The position numbers and the translations under genes are program-made. Under the pieces are notes generated by a model, which worked only from the letters and a program-made list of their open reading frames with translations, was not told the origin of the DNA and searched no databases. DNA of 64,000 bases from NCBI RefSeq assembly GCF_900104775.1, contig NZ_FNSA01000001.1, forward strand, positions 124,001 through 188,000. Reading direction: 5' to 3'. This document shows, piece after piece, positions 25,016-33,239 of this stretch. The DNA comes from Tsukamurella tyrosinosolvens. GTDB lineage: Bacteria > Actinomycetota > Actinomycetes > Mycobacteriales > Mycobacteriaceae. The first letter of the stretch is position 1. The number at the start of each line of letters is the position of its first letter.

Positions 25016-26341
25016 GTGGGGCCTTTTTCTCATCGCGATTTCCGCCTGTTGTTCAGTGCGCAGATCGTTGCGCTGCTCGGCACCGGGCTAGCGACGGTCG
25101 CCCTCGGGCTGCTCGCCTACGACATCGCTGGCTCGTCCGCAGCGGTCGTCCTGGGAACGGCGCTGACGATCAAGATGGTTCTCTATGTCGTTATCGCACC
25201 GGTGGCGGCGGCGTACGTCGACCGGCTGCCGCGACGCGCGTTCCTGATTGCGCTGGACCTGTTCCGTGCGGCGATCGTGCTGGCGTTGCCGTTCGTCACT
25301 GAGGTCTGGCAGATCTACGTGCTCATCGGATCACTGCAGGCGGCGTCGGCCGCGTTCACGCCTACGTTCCAAGCCGTGATCCCCGACATCATCACCGATG
25401 AGCGCGAGTACACCACTGCGTTGTCGGCCTCGCAAGTTGCCTACACGATGGAGAGTCTGGTCAGCCCGGTCGTGGCGGCGCTGGCGTTGCTGGTGATCGA
25501 GTTCAATGTGCTCTTCGTCGGTACCGCGATCGGGTTCGTCCTGTCCGCGGTGCTGGTGCTGCAAGCCAAGGTACCCAACGCGAAACCGTCGGGCGCCACG
25601 CGGCCAACGGACCGGATCTTCGCCGGTCTGCGGATTTTCACAGGTACCGCCAGCCTGCGAGGAGTCATCGCGGTCAATTTCGCTGTCGCCGCGGCCGGTT
25701 CGATCGTGGTGGTGAACACCGTCAACTACGTCCGTGACCGACTGAGCGGGTCCGAGTCCGACGTCGCGTGGATGATGGCGGCGTCCGGCGGTGGGACCCT
25801 AGCTGTGGCACTAGCGGTACCACGCTTGCTCGACCGGGTGACCGCCCGCGCCGTGATGCTCACCGGAGCGGGCCTGCTCACCGCCGCGGCTACTGCGGCG
25901 GTTGCCATGGCTGCGGTGGACCGGCCGAGCTGGGCGGTGACCGCGGCGATCTGGCTGGCGAGCGGTGCCGGCTCAGCGCTGGCTATCACCCCGACCGGAA
26001 AGGTGCTGCGGTCTGCTGTGGCGCCGGCAAACGTTGCTTCCGTGTTCGCGGCGCAGTTCTCGCTCTCGCACCTCGCTTGGCTCATTGCCTACCCGATCGC
26101 GGGTTGGGGGGCCACACGATTCGGTCTCGTACCCGCGTGGGGTGTACTCGCGCTGATCGCCGCCGCCGGTGCGATCGCCGCGCCGCTGCTCTGGCGGCGC
26201 GGTGCCCTGCCCGCTGGCACGCAGGTACCGGCCCCCGCGGAGGAAGGCGGCGCGGTCCCACCCGATCAGGCATGGCGTCACGCTGCGGCCGCCGACGGGA
26301 CCCTGACCGAGTGCCAGTGTACATGCACACAAGCCGCGTAA
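25016..26341 (+). CDS. MFS transporter
   Basis: 441 residues with about twelve helices, beginning MGPFSHRDFRLLFSAQIVAL, typical of the enterobactin-exporter/macrolide-efflux-like MFS branch. Motif A-like loop YVDRLPRRAFLIALD. The C-terminus ends in a Cys cluster (TECQCTCTQAA), unusual for the family and a possible metal site. GTG at 25016 has GGGAG five bases away; TTG at 25004 is an alternative. Substrate unknown. Confidence 0.82.
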   Translation: MGPFSHRDFRLLFSAQIVALLGTGLATVALGLLAYDIAGSSAAVVLGTALTIKMVLYVVIAPVAAAYVDRLPRRAFLIALDLFRAAIVLALPFVTEVWQIYVLIGSLQAASAAFTPTFQAVIPDIITDEREYTTALSASQVAYTMESLVSPVVAALALLVIEFNVLFVGTAIGFVLSAVLVLQAKVPNAKPSGATRPTDRIFAGLRIFTGTASLRGVIAVNFAVAAAGSIVVVNTVNYVRDRLSGSESDVAWMMAASGGGTLAVALAVPRLLDRVTARAVMLTGAGLLTAAATAAVAMAAVDRPSWAVTAAIWLASGAGSALAITPTGKVLRSAVAPANVASVFAAQFSLSHLAWLIAYPIAGWGATRFGLVPAWGVLALIAAAGAIAAPLLWRRGALPAGTQVPAPAEEGGAVPPDQAWRHAAAADGTLTECQCTCTQAA

Positions 26342-26472
26342 CGCCCAGGCGACGAAATTCCAGCACCTGCGCCGTCCCATCGCGGCCGCCTCGTCTATGG
26401 CAGGCAACCAATCCTGATCCGTACAAGCTGGCCGCCCCGCTCACCACCGTCCGGTGGGTGGATACTGACGCT

Positions 26473-26674
26473 ATGGCGACAAGCGACGAGGCTGCGCAGT
26501 TCGTTTCAGGCAATGCCGGCTGGCCCAGATCCTGTCCGATCCGGAGCGCCGGACGCGCGTAGACGCCATCACCACAGAGATGGCCTTGCTCGACCGTCAA
26601 TACCGCGCGGCTGTACGGCTCCTCGACGGCGCGCTAGCCGCGAAGACCACCACTGGCGAGTCCCCCAAGGTTCG
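26473..26674 (+). pseudogene. Frameshifted paralogue of the gene at 27483
   Basis: Begins MATSDEAAQFVSGNA and, after a one-base shift near 26510, continues RLAQILSDPERRTRVDAITT then EMALLDRQYRAAVRLLDGAL. This matches the protein at 27483 (RLARILADPQRRARVDAITA). Thirteen bases before both starts are identical (GTGGATACTGACG). The reading then drifts out of homology. The stretch to 26960 has an open frame with RADNLAAAWSAAHARGLTAK, which may be a separate remnant. Confidence 0.6.
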
Positions 26675-26984
26675 AACAAGGCAGTGCAGGCCAAAGAGCA
26701 GGACGACGCCGCAGGCGGCCGCCACAACCGCGTCATCCGCACCGCGCCCCACGCTCTCGGGCGGGTGGTCCTCCGGTGCCAATACCGGCGCCTATACGCG
26801 GAACTGCGGTGGACCGATGCGACGAAGCAGCACGCCGAGTACCTCGGCGAGATGACCTGGCAGAGCCGCGCCGACAACCTCGCCGCCGCCTGGAGCGCAG
26901 CACACGCCCGCGGTCTCACCGCGAAGGTCCTCGAGGAAGGGTCCGCCGAAACCGGTACCAGGTAACCGCTCCGGTGCCACGCCC

Positions 26985-27449
26985 CTACTGCAGCCAGCGG
27001 GCGCCGTCCTCGGATGCACGTGCCAGGACGGTGTCCAGGCGGCGGGGATCACGCGGGCCGCGGGTGAGGTAGGTGATCGCCGTCTGGTCATCGAGGTCCG
27101 CCGACGGCGCGCACATCCAGCACGCCGCCGTCCACGGCTCGGCGGCGCGCCGCAGGGCCTGCCAGACGGTCAGCAGCCGCTCATCCACCCAGCGACCGTC
27201 GGGGAACTGCCACGCAGGGAACACCGGTGTGCCGCCGGCCAGCGGCACCCAGATCACCTGCTCCGCGGCGACCATCCGCGCCAGGTCATCGCCATCTAGA
27301 CCGAGGTACCCGGTGACACCATCGGCGTCGTAGAAGGGACCGACGAGCTCGTCGAGTATCGCTGCCGCAGCGGCGCCGGCGCTCGTCTCGTCCACGCAAG
27401 GTGATGATCCGCGCGGCCGGTGCACTTGTCCACCCGAAATGACCCGCAC
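26985..27449 (-). CDS. Xre/MbcA/ParS-like protein (antitoxin-type domain)
   Basis: Up to 154 residues. The middle reads GGTPVFPAWQFPDGRWVDER and the end PWTAACWMCAPSADLDDQTA then TVLARASEDGARWLQ, a pattern seen in the toxin-binding C-terminal domain of ParS/MbcA antitoxins of RES-type toxin systems. No RES toxin is found beside it, so it may be orphan or regulatory. The start is uncertain: GTG at 27449 or GTG at 27395, neither with a good ribosome-binding site. Confidence 0.55.
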   Translation of the reverse strand: MRVISGGQVHRPRGSSPCVDETSAGAAAAAILDELVGPFYDADGVTGYLGLDGDDLARMVAAEQVIWVPLAGGTPVFPAWQFPDGRWVDERLLTVWQALRRAAEPWTAACWMCAPSADLDDQTAITYLTRGPRDPRRLDTVLARASEDGARWLQ

Positions 27450-27482
27450 CCAGAGCTGGCCCAGAAGTGGATACTGACGACC

Positions 27483-27826
27483 ATGACGGAAAGCGGCGAC
27501 GAAGTGCGGTTCATCTCCGGCGATGAGCGACTGGCGCGGATTCTCGCCGACCCGCAGCGGCGGGCCCGGGTGGACGCCATCACCGCCGAGATGGACCTGA
27601 TCGATCAGCGGTACCGCACGGCCGCCCAGCTGCTCGACGACGCGGTGCCACGACAGCCGCAGAGGTCGGCGCCCGCGCGACCGCCGCGGTCCTCACCGCA
27701 CTCCAGCGTCACCTCACCGCCGCGGGCGTCCGCGAGGTCAGCATCACGCTCACATTCGGCGATCACGACGTGACGGTGCCGTGGATCCGGTTCGCCGGAC
27801 ATCGCCTGCCAGACACCGACGACTGA
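27483..27826 (+). pseudogene. Unknown gene, apparently frameshifted
   Basis: The first part reads MTESGDEVRFISGDERLARI and continues to LIDQRYRTAAQLLDDA in one frame. After about 27650 the coding-like sequence continues one frame back as AEVGARATAAVLTALQRHL and VREVSITLTFGDHDVTVPWI, ending TGA at 27826. The natural join implies an indel near 27640-27655, or less likely a programmed shift; no slippery run is present. No family is recognised. It has a decayed tandem paralogue at 26473. Confidence 0.5.
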
Positions 27827-27857
27827 TCACCGTGCACCCGGACCCACACCGACCCTT

Positions 27858-28244
27858 CTAGTCCGGTGCGGACTCGTCGAGGGTGAATCCGCTCGCCTCG
27901 GCGTCCGCGGCGCACAGGGTCCGGACCCAGCTCCCGCGGCGCGTGAGGCCACCGTCACCGCCGCACTGCTCGCACATACGCTCGGACCGCCGTTCCGCCG
28001 CCCGGATCAACTCGTCGAAACCCGGCCGGGGCCGGTCCGGTTCGAACTCGACGTAGTACCGCAGGCCGCCGAACTTCTCCTTGATCTGAATCAGCTGGTA
28101 GCCGGGGTCGATCGCCGCCAGCTCCCGGTCGAGATCGACGATCAACCGGTACCAGCCAGGCCCCACATCCAGGGACCCGTACCACCCCGGAAGGAACCGG
28201 GCACGGATCCCCGCCAGATCATCCTCACTCACTTCGTCGGCCAT
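27858..28244 (-). CDS. Hypothetical protein with a treble-Cys zinc-binding pattern
   Basis: 128 residues starting MADEVSEDDLAGIRARFLPG. The middle has IQIKEKFGGLRYYVEF and the end SERMCEQCGGDGGLTRR then VRTLCAADA, a likely zinc site (C-x2-C...C). Proteins with this layout occur in phages and mobile elements without assigned function. ATG at 28244 is preferred over the longer frame, whose extra N-terminus is low-complexity. Confidence 0.65.
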   Translation of the reverse strand: MADEVSEDDLAGIRARFLPGWYGSLDVGPGWYRLIVDLDRELAAIDPGYQLIQIKEKFGGLRYYVEFEPDRPRPGFDELIRAAERRSERMCEQCGGDGGLTRRGSWVRTLCAADAEASGFTLDESAPD

Positions 28245-28401
28245 GCAGGCCAGCCTGCCAGGACGCCTGCACCGCGGAGTGACAGGCCCGGCACCACCCC
28301 CGACTCCACCGGTTCGGTGCGCAATCACCGCCGGGGAACTACCCACAACCCCGGGGAAGCGATGGATCCGTGCCGACGCACTGCGACCCCGACCACCCTG
28401 C

Positions 28402-29016
28402 CTACAGGCCGAATGCGCCGCCCGAGACGAGGATGATGACCCCGAGGGTGATCAGCACCAGGGGAAACAGCACGCTTTCCCCTCGTTCGAGGATCTCGGC
28501 GATGCGGCGGCGGGTGGCGACGTACCGGGCAATGGACACCAGTGCCCCCACCAAGATCACGAAGACCACGCAGTAGGCGGCGATCGCGGTGTGGTTGATG
28601 CTGGCGAAGACGGGCACGTACACGCCGATGTTGTCGCCGCCGTTGGCGAAGGTCACGCCCGCCACGCCCAGGACGCCGACCGCGTTGCCCGCCCCCTTCC
28701 CCGTCGCGCAGTCACCATCGCCGCTGCCGCTGCCGCGGTATTCGCGCCAGCTCGACCACGCTGCCCGCAGCCCCAGGATCAGGGGGACGAGCCCGAAGTA
28801 CGGGATCGCCGCGACGGGGAGGAAGGCGCCGGCGCCGAGGGCGATCAGCACTGCGGCAGCGAGGATGCCGGCGAATCCGAGGTACTGCCCGGCGGTGATC
28901 TTGGCCGTCAGGTGCCGCTGGCCCGCGCCGCGGGCGAAGAACAGGGAGATCACGATGATGTCGTCGATGTTGGTGGCCACGAACAGGCCCACGGCTTGCA
29001 GCACGGTCGAGATCAT
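28402..29016 (-). CDS. cadD: CadD-family cadmium resistance transporter
   Basis: 204 residues, about five or six membrane helices. The signature VGLFVATNIDDIIVISLFFA at the start and VTFANGGDNIGVYVPVF in the second half match CadD, a LysE-superfamily exporter linked to cadmium resistance. Its ATG shares one base with the stop of the cyclase gene (TGATG), so it ends the methyltransferase-cyclase-cadD operon. The 157 bp to the next gene hold nothing recognised. Confidence 0.9.
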   Translation of the reverse strand: MISTVLQAVGLFVATNIDDIIVISLFFARGAGQRHLTAKITAGQYLGFAGILAAAVLIALGAGAFLPVAAIPYFGLVPLILGLRAAWSSWREYRGSGSGDGDCATGKGAGNAVGVLGVAGVTFANGGDNIGVYVPVFASINHTAIAAYCVVFVILVGALVSIARYVATRRRIAEILERGESVLFPLVLITLGVIILVSGGAFGL

Positions 29017-29798
29017 CACCGGCCACCTGCCCGTGATGTGAGCGCTGACCCGGCGGGTGACGTGACGGAGGTCGTCGCAGCGGCAGTGGTGGTGGCCGGG
29101 GCGGTCGCGCGGTCGAATCGGCGGGCGCAGTCGGCTGAGCAGAACCACCATCGGCCGGTGTCGGTGTGCCGGTGTGCGGGGGCGGTCGCCGGGTCGATGC
29201 GGGCGCCGCAGATCGGGTCGTGCGGGTGCCGGGTGTCGGTGAAGGTGATGCTGTGCAGTTCGATTGGGGTGCTGATGTTGCGCAGGTTTCGCGGGCCGAG
29301 GGCGGTGGTGGGCACACCGGCGCGGGTGGCGGCGGGCAGGAGCGGGTCGGTGAGGACGGCGTGGCCGGCGCCGGCGAGGGCGGTGATGCGGGCGGCGATG
29401 TTGACCGCGTGCCCGTACAGGTCGCCGTCGCGTCGGAGGGCGGTGCCGTGGTGGATTCCGGCGCGGAGGGCGAGGAATCCGTCCTCGTCGGCGGCGTGCC
29501 CGGCGAGCGCGGTGATCGTGGCCAGCATCGCATCGGTGGTGTCGGCGGTGAGCATCACCGCATCGCCGATGGTCTTGACCAGCCGGGCCTGCGGGTGCAG
29601 GGCTCGACGGGCGTGCTCAGCCAACCGGAGCGCAAGCTCGGCGGCTTCGTGGTCGCCGCACATCTCGGTGAGCACGCTGTAGCCGGCGAGGTCGACGAAT
29701 GCCACGGCGACCTCCACCTGTTCGAGGCCGTCCAGCTCGGGCCGCGCACCGTGGTGATGGCCGCGGCCGAGCCGGTGTTCGGGCCCTGGCGTGGTCAT
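29016..29798 (-). CDS. Class III adenylate/guanylate cyclase fused to a YHS metal-binding domain
   Basis: 260 residues. The N-terminal cyclase homology domain (about 28-185) has the first metal Asp in VAVAFVDLAGYS, the second in IGDAVMLT and the transition-state loop YGHAVNIAARI. The C-terminal YHS-type segment (about 190-235) reads DPICGARIDPATAPAH then RWWFCSADCARRF, a likely heavy-metal site. No membrane segment. Cyclases paired with a metal sensor domain in a cadmium operon suggest metal-dependent second-messenger synthesis; this is inference. A His-rich N-terminus (GRGHHHGARP) may add ligands. It overlaps both neighbours. Confidence 0.8.
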   Translation of the reverse strand: MTTPGPEHRLGRGHHHGARPELDGLEQVEVAVAFVDLAGYSVLTEMCGDHEAAELALRLAEHARRALHPQARLVKTIGDAVMLTADTTDAMLATITALAGHAADEDGFLALRAGIHHGTALRRDGDLYGHAVNIAARITALAGAGHAVLTDPLLPAATRAGVPTTALGPRNLRNISTPIELHSITFTDTRHPHDPICGARIDPATAPAHRHTDTGRWWFCSADCARRFDRATAPATTTAAATTSVTSPAGSALTSRAGGR

Positions 29799-30394
29799 CG
29801 GCCTGCGGTGCGGGTCGCGCGGAAGCGGGTCAGTGCCGCGTTCTCCCGGACGGTGACCTCCCGCAGCGGCAGGCCTGCCAGGTGCGGGCGCAGCTGGCCG
29901 CGGTCGATGAACCGGTGCGGTGCGCCTTCGAGCCGGTGCAGGATCCGCGCCGGCGCGGTGCCGAGCAGGTCGTAGCCGACCAGGGTTCCGCCGGGGCGCA
30001 GCACCCGGACGGCTTCGCGGAGGGCCTGCTCCCAGTCGACGACGTGGTGCAACATGATGAACGAGACGACGGTGTCGAACTCGTCGTCGCCGAAGGGCAA
30101 CGCGGCGGCGTCGGCCACCCTCGCCTGCGCTCGGTCACCGAAGCGCTGCAACCGATCCTGCGCGGCGGCGACCATCACCGGGTCGAAGTCGGTGACGGTG
30201 AGCTGCACCTGATCCGCAGGGGCGCTCGCCGCCAGCAGCTGCGCGGCCATCGCGCCGCCGCCGCCGCCGATCTCCAGCACCCTCCCCGTAGGGCGCACGC
30301 CCTGCAAGGCCCACGGCAACACCCACCGCCGTGTCGCTGCCTCCCACGGCGTGCTGCGGCAGAACAGGGACTCGATCGTCGACATCGATGGCAT
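29795..30394 (-). CDS. SAM-dependent methyltransferase (class I)
   Basis: 199 residues: SAM-binding VLEIGGGGGAMAAQLL, acidic VTDFDPVMV, DAAALPFGDDEFDTVVS with FIMLHHV, and RVLRPGGTLVGYDLL, the Methyltransf_11 layout. No Cys set of the ArsM type is seen, so arsenic methylation is not supported. ATG at 30394; its downstream ATG at 30385 is possible. First gene of the leftward operon, divergent from the CmtR-like regulator, which may control both. Confidence 0.82.
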   Translation of the reverse strand: MPSMSTIESLFCRSTPWEAATRRWVLPWALQGVRPTGRVLEIGGGGGAMAAQLLAASAPADQVQLTVTDFDPVMVAAAQDRLQRFGDRAQARVADAAALPFGDDEFDTVVSFIMLHHVVDWEQALREAVRVLRPGGTLVGYDLLGTAPARILHRLEGAPHRFIDRGQLRPHLAGLPLREVTVRENAALTRFRATRTAGR

Positions 30395-30479
30395 ACCCAG
30401 CAGCTCCCAACACCGCTCACGGCCACCGATCGGCGGCCTGTTCCTCGCGAGAACTCGATTACACCACAGAATACCGCTA

Positions 30480-30499
30480 TCATCGTCGTATGACGATGA
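30480..30499. promoter_or_regulatory. Probable operator overlapping the start codon of the CmtR-like gene
   Basis: TCATCGTC-gtat-GACGATGA, perfect 8-bp arms with a 4-bp centre that contains the A and T of the start codon. A repressor bound here would block its own transcript, which is likely leaderless or has a short leader. Confidence 0.65.
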
Positions 30500-30909
30500 A
30501 TGAGTGTTCGGTGGCGACGGGCGCGCAGCTCGATCCCGCGGTCGCGTTGTTCCACAGCCTCTCCGACGGGACCCGGCTGGCGATCGCGACGCGGCTTGCC
30601 CACGGTGGCGAGGCCCGGGTGGCGGACCTGATGGCCGAGCTGGGCCTGGCGCAGTCGACGGTGTCGGCGCACGTGGCGTGCCTGCGGGACTGCGGTCTGG
30701 TGCAGGGCCGCCCGCAGGGGCGGCAGGTGTTCTACAGCCTCGCCCGCCCGGAGCTGATGGACCTGCTCGCGGCGGCGGAGACGCTGCTCGCGGCGACCGG
30801 CAACGCGGTCGCGTTGTGCCCGAACTACGGCACCGACAGCGCCACCTGCTGCAGCCCGGACGCTGTGACGACCGAGGAGGCTTCGGCGGCGAAGGTGGTG
30901 CGGCGATGA
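30490..30909 (+). CDS. cmtR: ArsR/SmtB-family metal sensor, CmtR-like
   Basis: 139 residues. A winged helix with STVSAHVACLRDCGLVQGRP places the Cys pair CLRDC in the recognition-helix region, as in CmtR of M. tuberculosis (Cys57/Cys61), and the C-terminal tail has ALCPNYGTDSATCC with the further Cys ligand(s). CmtR senses Cd(II)/Pb(II). Its stop overlaps the start of the ATPase gene (ATGA). Confidence 0.85.
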   Translation: MTMNECSVATGAQLDPAVALFHSLSDGTRLAIATRLAHGGEARVADLMAELGLAQSTVSAHVACLRDCGLVQGRPQGRQVFYSLARPELMDLLAAAETLLAATGNAVALCPNYGTDSATCCSPDAVTTEEASAAKVVRR

Positions 30910-32921
30910 GTGACGCGTGCGGCTGCGGGCACGACGAGCCCGCCGGCGAGGACGAGCAGGCTCCCGGGCAGTGGTGGCAGGTGCGGGAATTGCAGGCCGC
31001 CGCGGCCGCGGCGGTGTTCCTACTCGCCGCATACATCGTCGGGTGGGCCGGCGGCCCGCAGCGCCTGTCACTGGTGCTGGAGTGGATCGCGCTGCTGATC
31101 GGGGCGTGGACTTTCGTGCCGTCCACGCTGCGGCGCCTGGCCCAGGGCAAGATCGGCGTCGGGATACTGATGACGATCGCCGCCGTCGGCGCGGTGATCC
31201 TCGGCGAGGTCGGCGAGGCGGCGATGCTCGCCGTGCTGTTCGCCATCAGCGAGGGCCTCGAGGAGTACGCCGTCTCACGGACCCGCCGCGGCCTGCGGGC
31301 GCTGCTCAACCTCGTCCCCGACACCGCGACCGTCCTGCGCGACGGCACCCCGGCCACCATCTCCCCGGCCGAGCTGGCGGTCGGAGACCGGATGCTGGTC
31401 AAGCCCGGCGAGCGGATCGCCACCGACGGCGTGATCCGCGACGGCCGCACCGCCCTGGACGTCTCGGCGATCACCGGCGAATCCGTGCCCGTCGAGGCCG
31501 GACCCGGCGACGAGGTGTTCGCCGGGACGATCAACGGCACCGGCGCCCTCACGGTCGAAGTCACCACCACCGCGGAGAACAACTCGCTGGCCAAGATCGT
31601 GCAGATCGTCGAGGCCGAACAGTCCCGCAAGGGCGACGCACAACGCCTCGCCGACACCATCGCCAAGCCCCTGGTCCCGGCGATCATGATCTTCGCCGCC
31701 GCGATCGCGATCCTCGGGTCCCTGCTCGGTGACCCCGCAACGTGGATCGAACGGGCCCTGGTCGTGCTGGTCGCCGCCTCCCCCTGCGCACTGGCGATCT
31801 CCGTCCCCGTCACCGTCGTCGCCGCGATCGGCGCCGCCAGCAAGATCGGCGTCCTGGTCAAGGGCGGCGCCGCCCTCGAGGCCCTCGGCCGGGTGCGGAC
31901 GGTCGCCCTCGACAAGACCGGCACCCTGACCGCGAACCGCCCCGCCGTCGTCGACATCGCCACCATCACCGACCCGGCCACCGACCCGGCCGGCCCCTCC
32001 GTCGAGGCGAGCGACCTCGGCTCGGGCGTCCGGTCGCCGGAACAGGACCGGGTGCTCGCCGTCGCCGCGGCGCTCGAAGCCCACAGTGAACATCCCCTCG
32101 CCCGGGCGATCCTCACCGCCAATGGCGACCGCATACCGGCGGCGGTCGATGTGCAGGCCGTCCCCGGGGCCGGGCTGACCGGGCTCGTCGACGGGCGGCC
32201 CGCCCGGCTCGGCCGGCCCGGCTGGATCGACCCGGGCCCACTTGCAGCGCGGGTCGCGGCCATGCAAGCCGGCGGCGCCACCGCGGTCCTCGTCGAAGAC
32301 GACGGGCAGGTCATCGGGGCGGTCGCCGTCCGCGACGAGCTGCGTCCTGAAGCCCGCGAGGTCATCGATCACCTGCACCGCGGCGGCGCCACCGTCGCGA
32401 TGCTCACCGGCGACAACACCGCCACCGCCACCGCCCTGGCGAAGATCGCCGGGATCGACGACGTACACGCCGACCTGCGGCCCGAGGACAAGGCCCGGAT
32501 CATCGGCGAGCTCCGCAAAGACCGGTTCACCGCGATGGTCGGCGACGGCGTCAACGACGCCCCCGCCCTCGCCACCGCGGACCTCGGCATCGCCATGGGC
32601 GCCATGGGCTCGGACGTCGCGATCGAAACTGCCGACATCGCGCTCATGGGTGAGGACCTACGGACCCTGCCGCAGGCCCTCGATCACGCCCGCCGGGCCC
32701 GGAACATCATGCTGCAGAACGTGGCCCTGTCCCTCGGGCTGATCGCGATCCTCATCCCGCTCGCACTGTTCGGCGTCCTCGGCCTCGCCGCCGTCGTCGC
32801 CGTCCACGAACTCGCCGAGATCGTCGTCATCGCCAACGGCGTCCGCGCCGGCCGCGTCACCGCGCTCCCGCCGGCTCCCCCAGCAACGAGCCGGCGGCCG
32901 ACGATTCAGCAAGCGGTGTAG
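30906..32921 (+). CDS. P1B-type heavy-metal ATPase, SPC/HE subtype
   Basis: 671 residues. A short Cys/His N-terminus (MSDACGCGHDEP) replaces an HMA domain. The actuator is [11 protein letters not shown], the membrane metal motif is AASPCALAIS (SPC rather than CPC), phosphorylation occurs in DKTGTLTANR and the hinge is [10 protein letters not shown]. Near the end, VHELAEIVVIANGVRAG keeps the HE of the P1B-4 helix. P1B-4 pumps export Co, Cd or Zn; with a CmtR-like regulator and CadD nearby, Cd/Zn/Co is likely. ATG at 30906 overlaps the regulator stop; the longer frame upstream is antisense noise. Confidence 0.92.
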   Translation: MSDACGCGHDEPAGEDEQAPGQWWQVRELQAAAAAAVFLLAAYIVGWAGGPQRLSLVLEWIALLIGAWTFVPSTLRRLAQGKIGVGILMTIAAVGAVILGEVGEAAMLAVLFAISEGLEEYAVSRTRRGLRALLNLVPDTATVLRDGTPATISPAELAVGDRMLVKPGERIATDGVIRDGRTALDVSAITGESVPVEAGPGDEVFAGTINGTGALTVEVTTTAENNSLAKIVQIVEAEQSRKGDAQRLADTIAKPLVPAIMIFAAAIAILGSLLGDPATWIERALVVLVAASPCALAISVPVTVVAAIGAASKIGVLVKGGAALEALGRVRTVALDKTGTLTANRPAVVDIATITDPATDPAGPSVEASDLGSGVRSPEQDRVLAVAAALEAHSEHPLARAILTANGDRIPAAVDVQAVPGAGLTGLVDGRPARLGRPGWIDPGPLAARVAAMQAGGATAVLVEDDGQVIGAVAVRDELRPEAREVIDHLHRGGATVAMLTGDNTATATALAKIAGIDDVHADLRPEDKARIIGELRKDRFTAMVGDGVNDAPALATADLGIAMGAMGSDVAIETADIALMGEDLRTLPQALDHARRARNIMLQNVALSLGLIAILIPLALFGVLGLAAVVAVHELAEIVVIANGVRAGRVTALPPAPPATSRRPTIQQAV

Positions 32922-33022
32922 CGCCACGCCACGGGCCTCCGCGCGGGTACTGGGGCGGGATCAGTGCGGTCTGCGGGCGGTGCGGCTTGCGTTCGCGGAC
33001 TCAGGTCCGGGCGGGTGAGCTG

Positions 33023-33056
33023 CTCGGTGTCCTTCGGGATTTCAGGGGACACCGAG
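33023..33056. repeat. Inverted repeat in the 320-bp gap after the ATPase gene
   Basis: CTCGGTGTCC ... GGACACCGAG, perfect 10-bp arms with a 14-base loop. It may be a terminator or RNA hairpin. Otherwise the stretch 32922-33239 shows only short open frames without support. Confidence 0.5.
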
Positions 33057-33239
33057 GAAGGACAGTCGCTTGTGCTCGGTGCTCTGCTCGCCGTCACCGA
33101 AACATGCGCGGCTCGGTCCGTTCGTTTGGGTTCGAGGGATGTCCCTGGTATTTCGCGCGCGCATTTCGCACACCGCTCCTACCAAGCGGCGGGCCACCGT
33201 CGAGCAACCTCCGAATTGGTTACTGGCACGCTTGTACCA

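Noticed and set aside
26985-27449. Complete RES-Xre toxin-antitoxin pair
   Set aside because: Only the ParS/MbcA-like half is seen; no RES-domain gene is adjacent.
29795-30394. ArsM arsenite methyltransferase
   Set aside because: General SAM motifs only; the conserved Cys residues of ArsM are absent.
29795-32365. 856-residue open frame antisense to the P-type ATPase
   Set aside because: Low-complexity, GC-driven antisense frame; only its last 199 codons (methyltransferase) are real.
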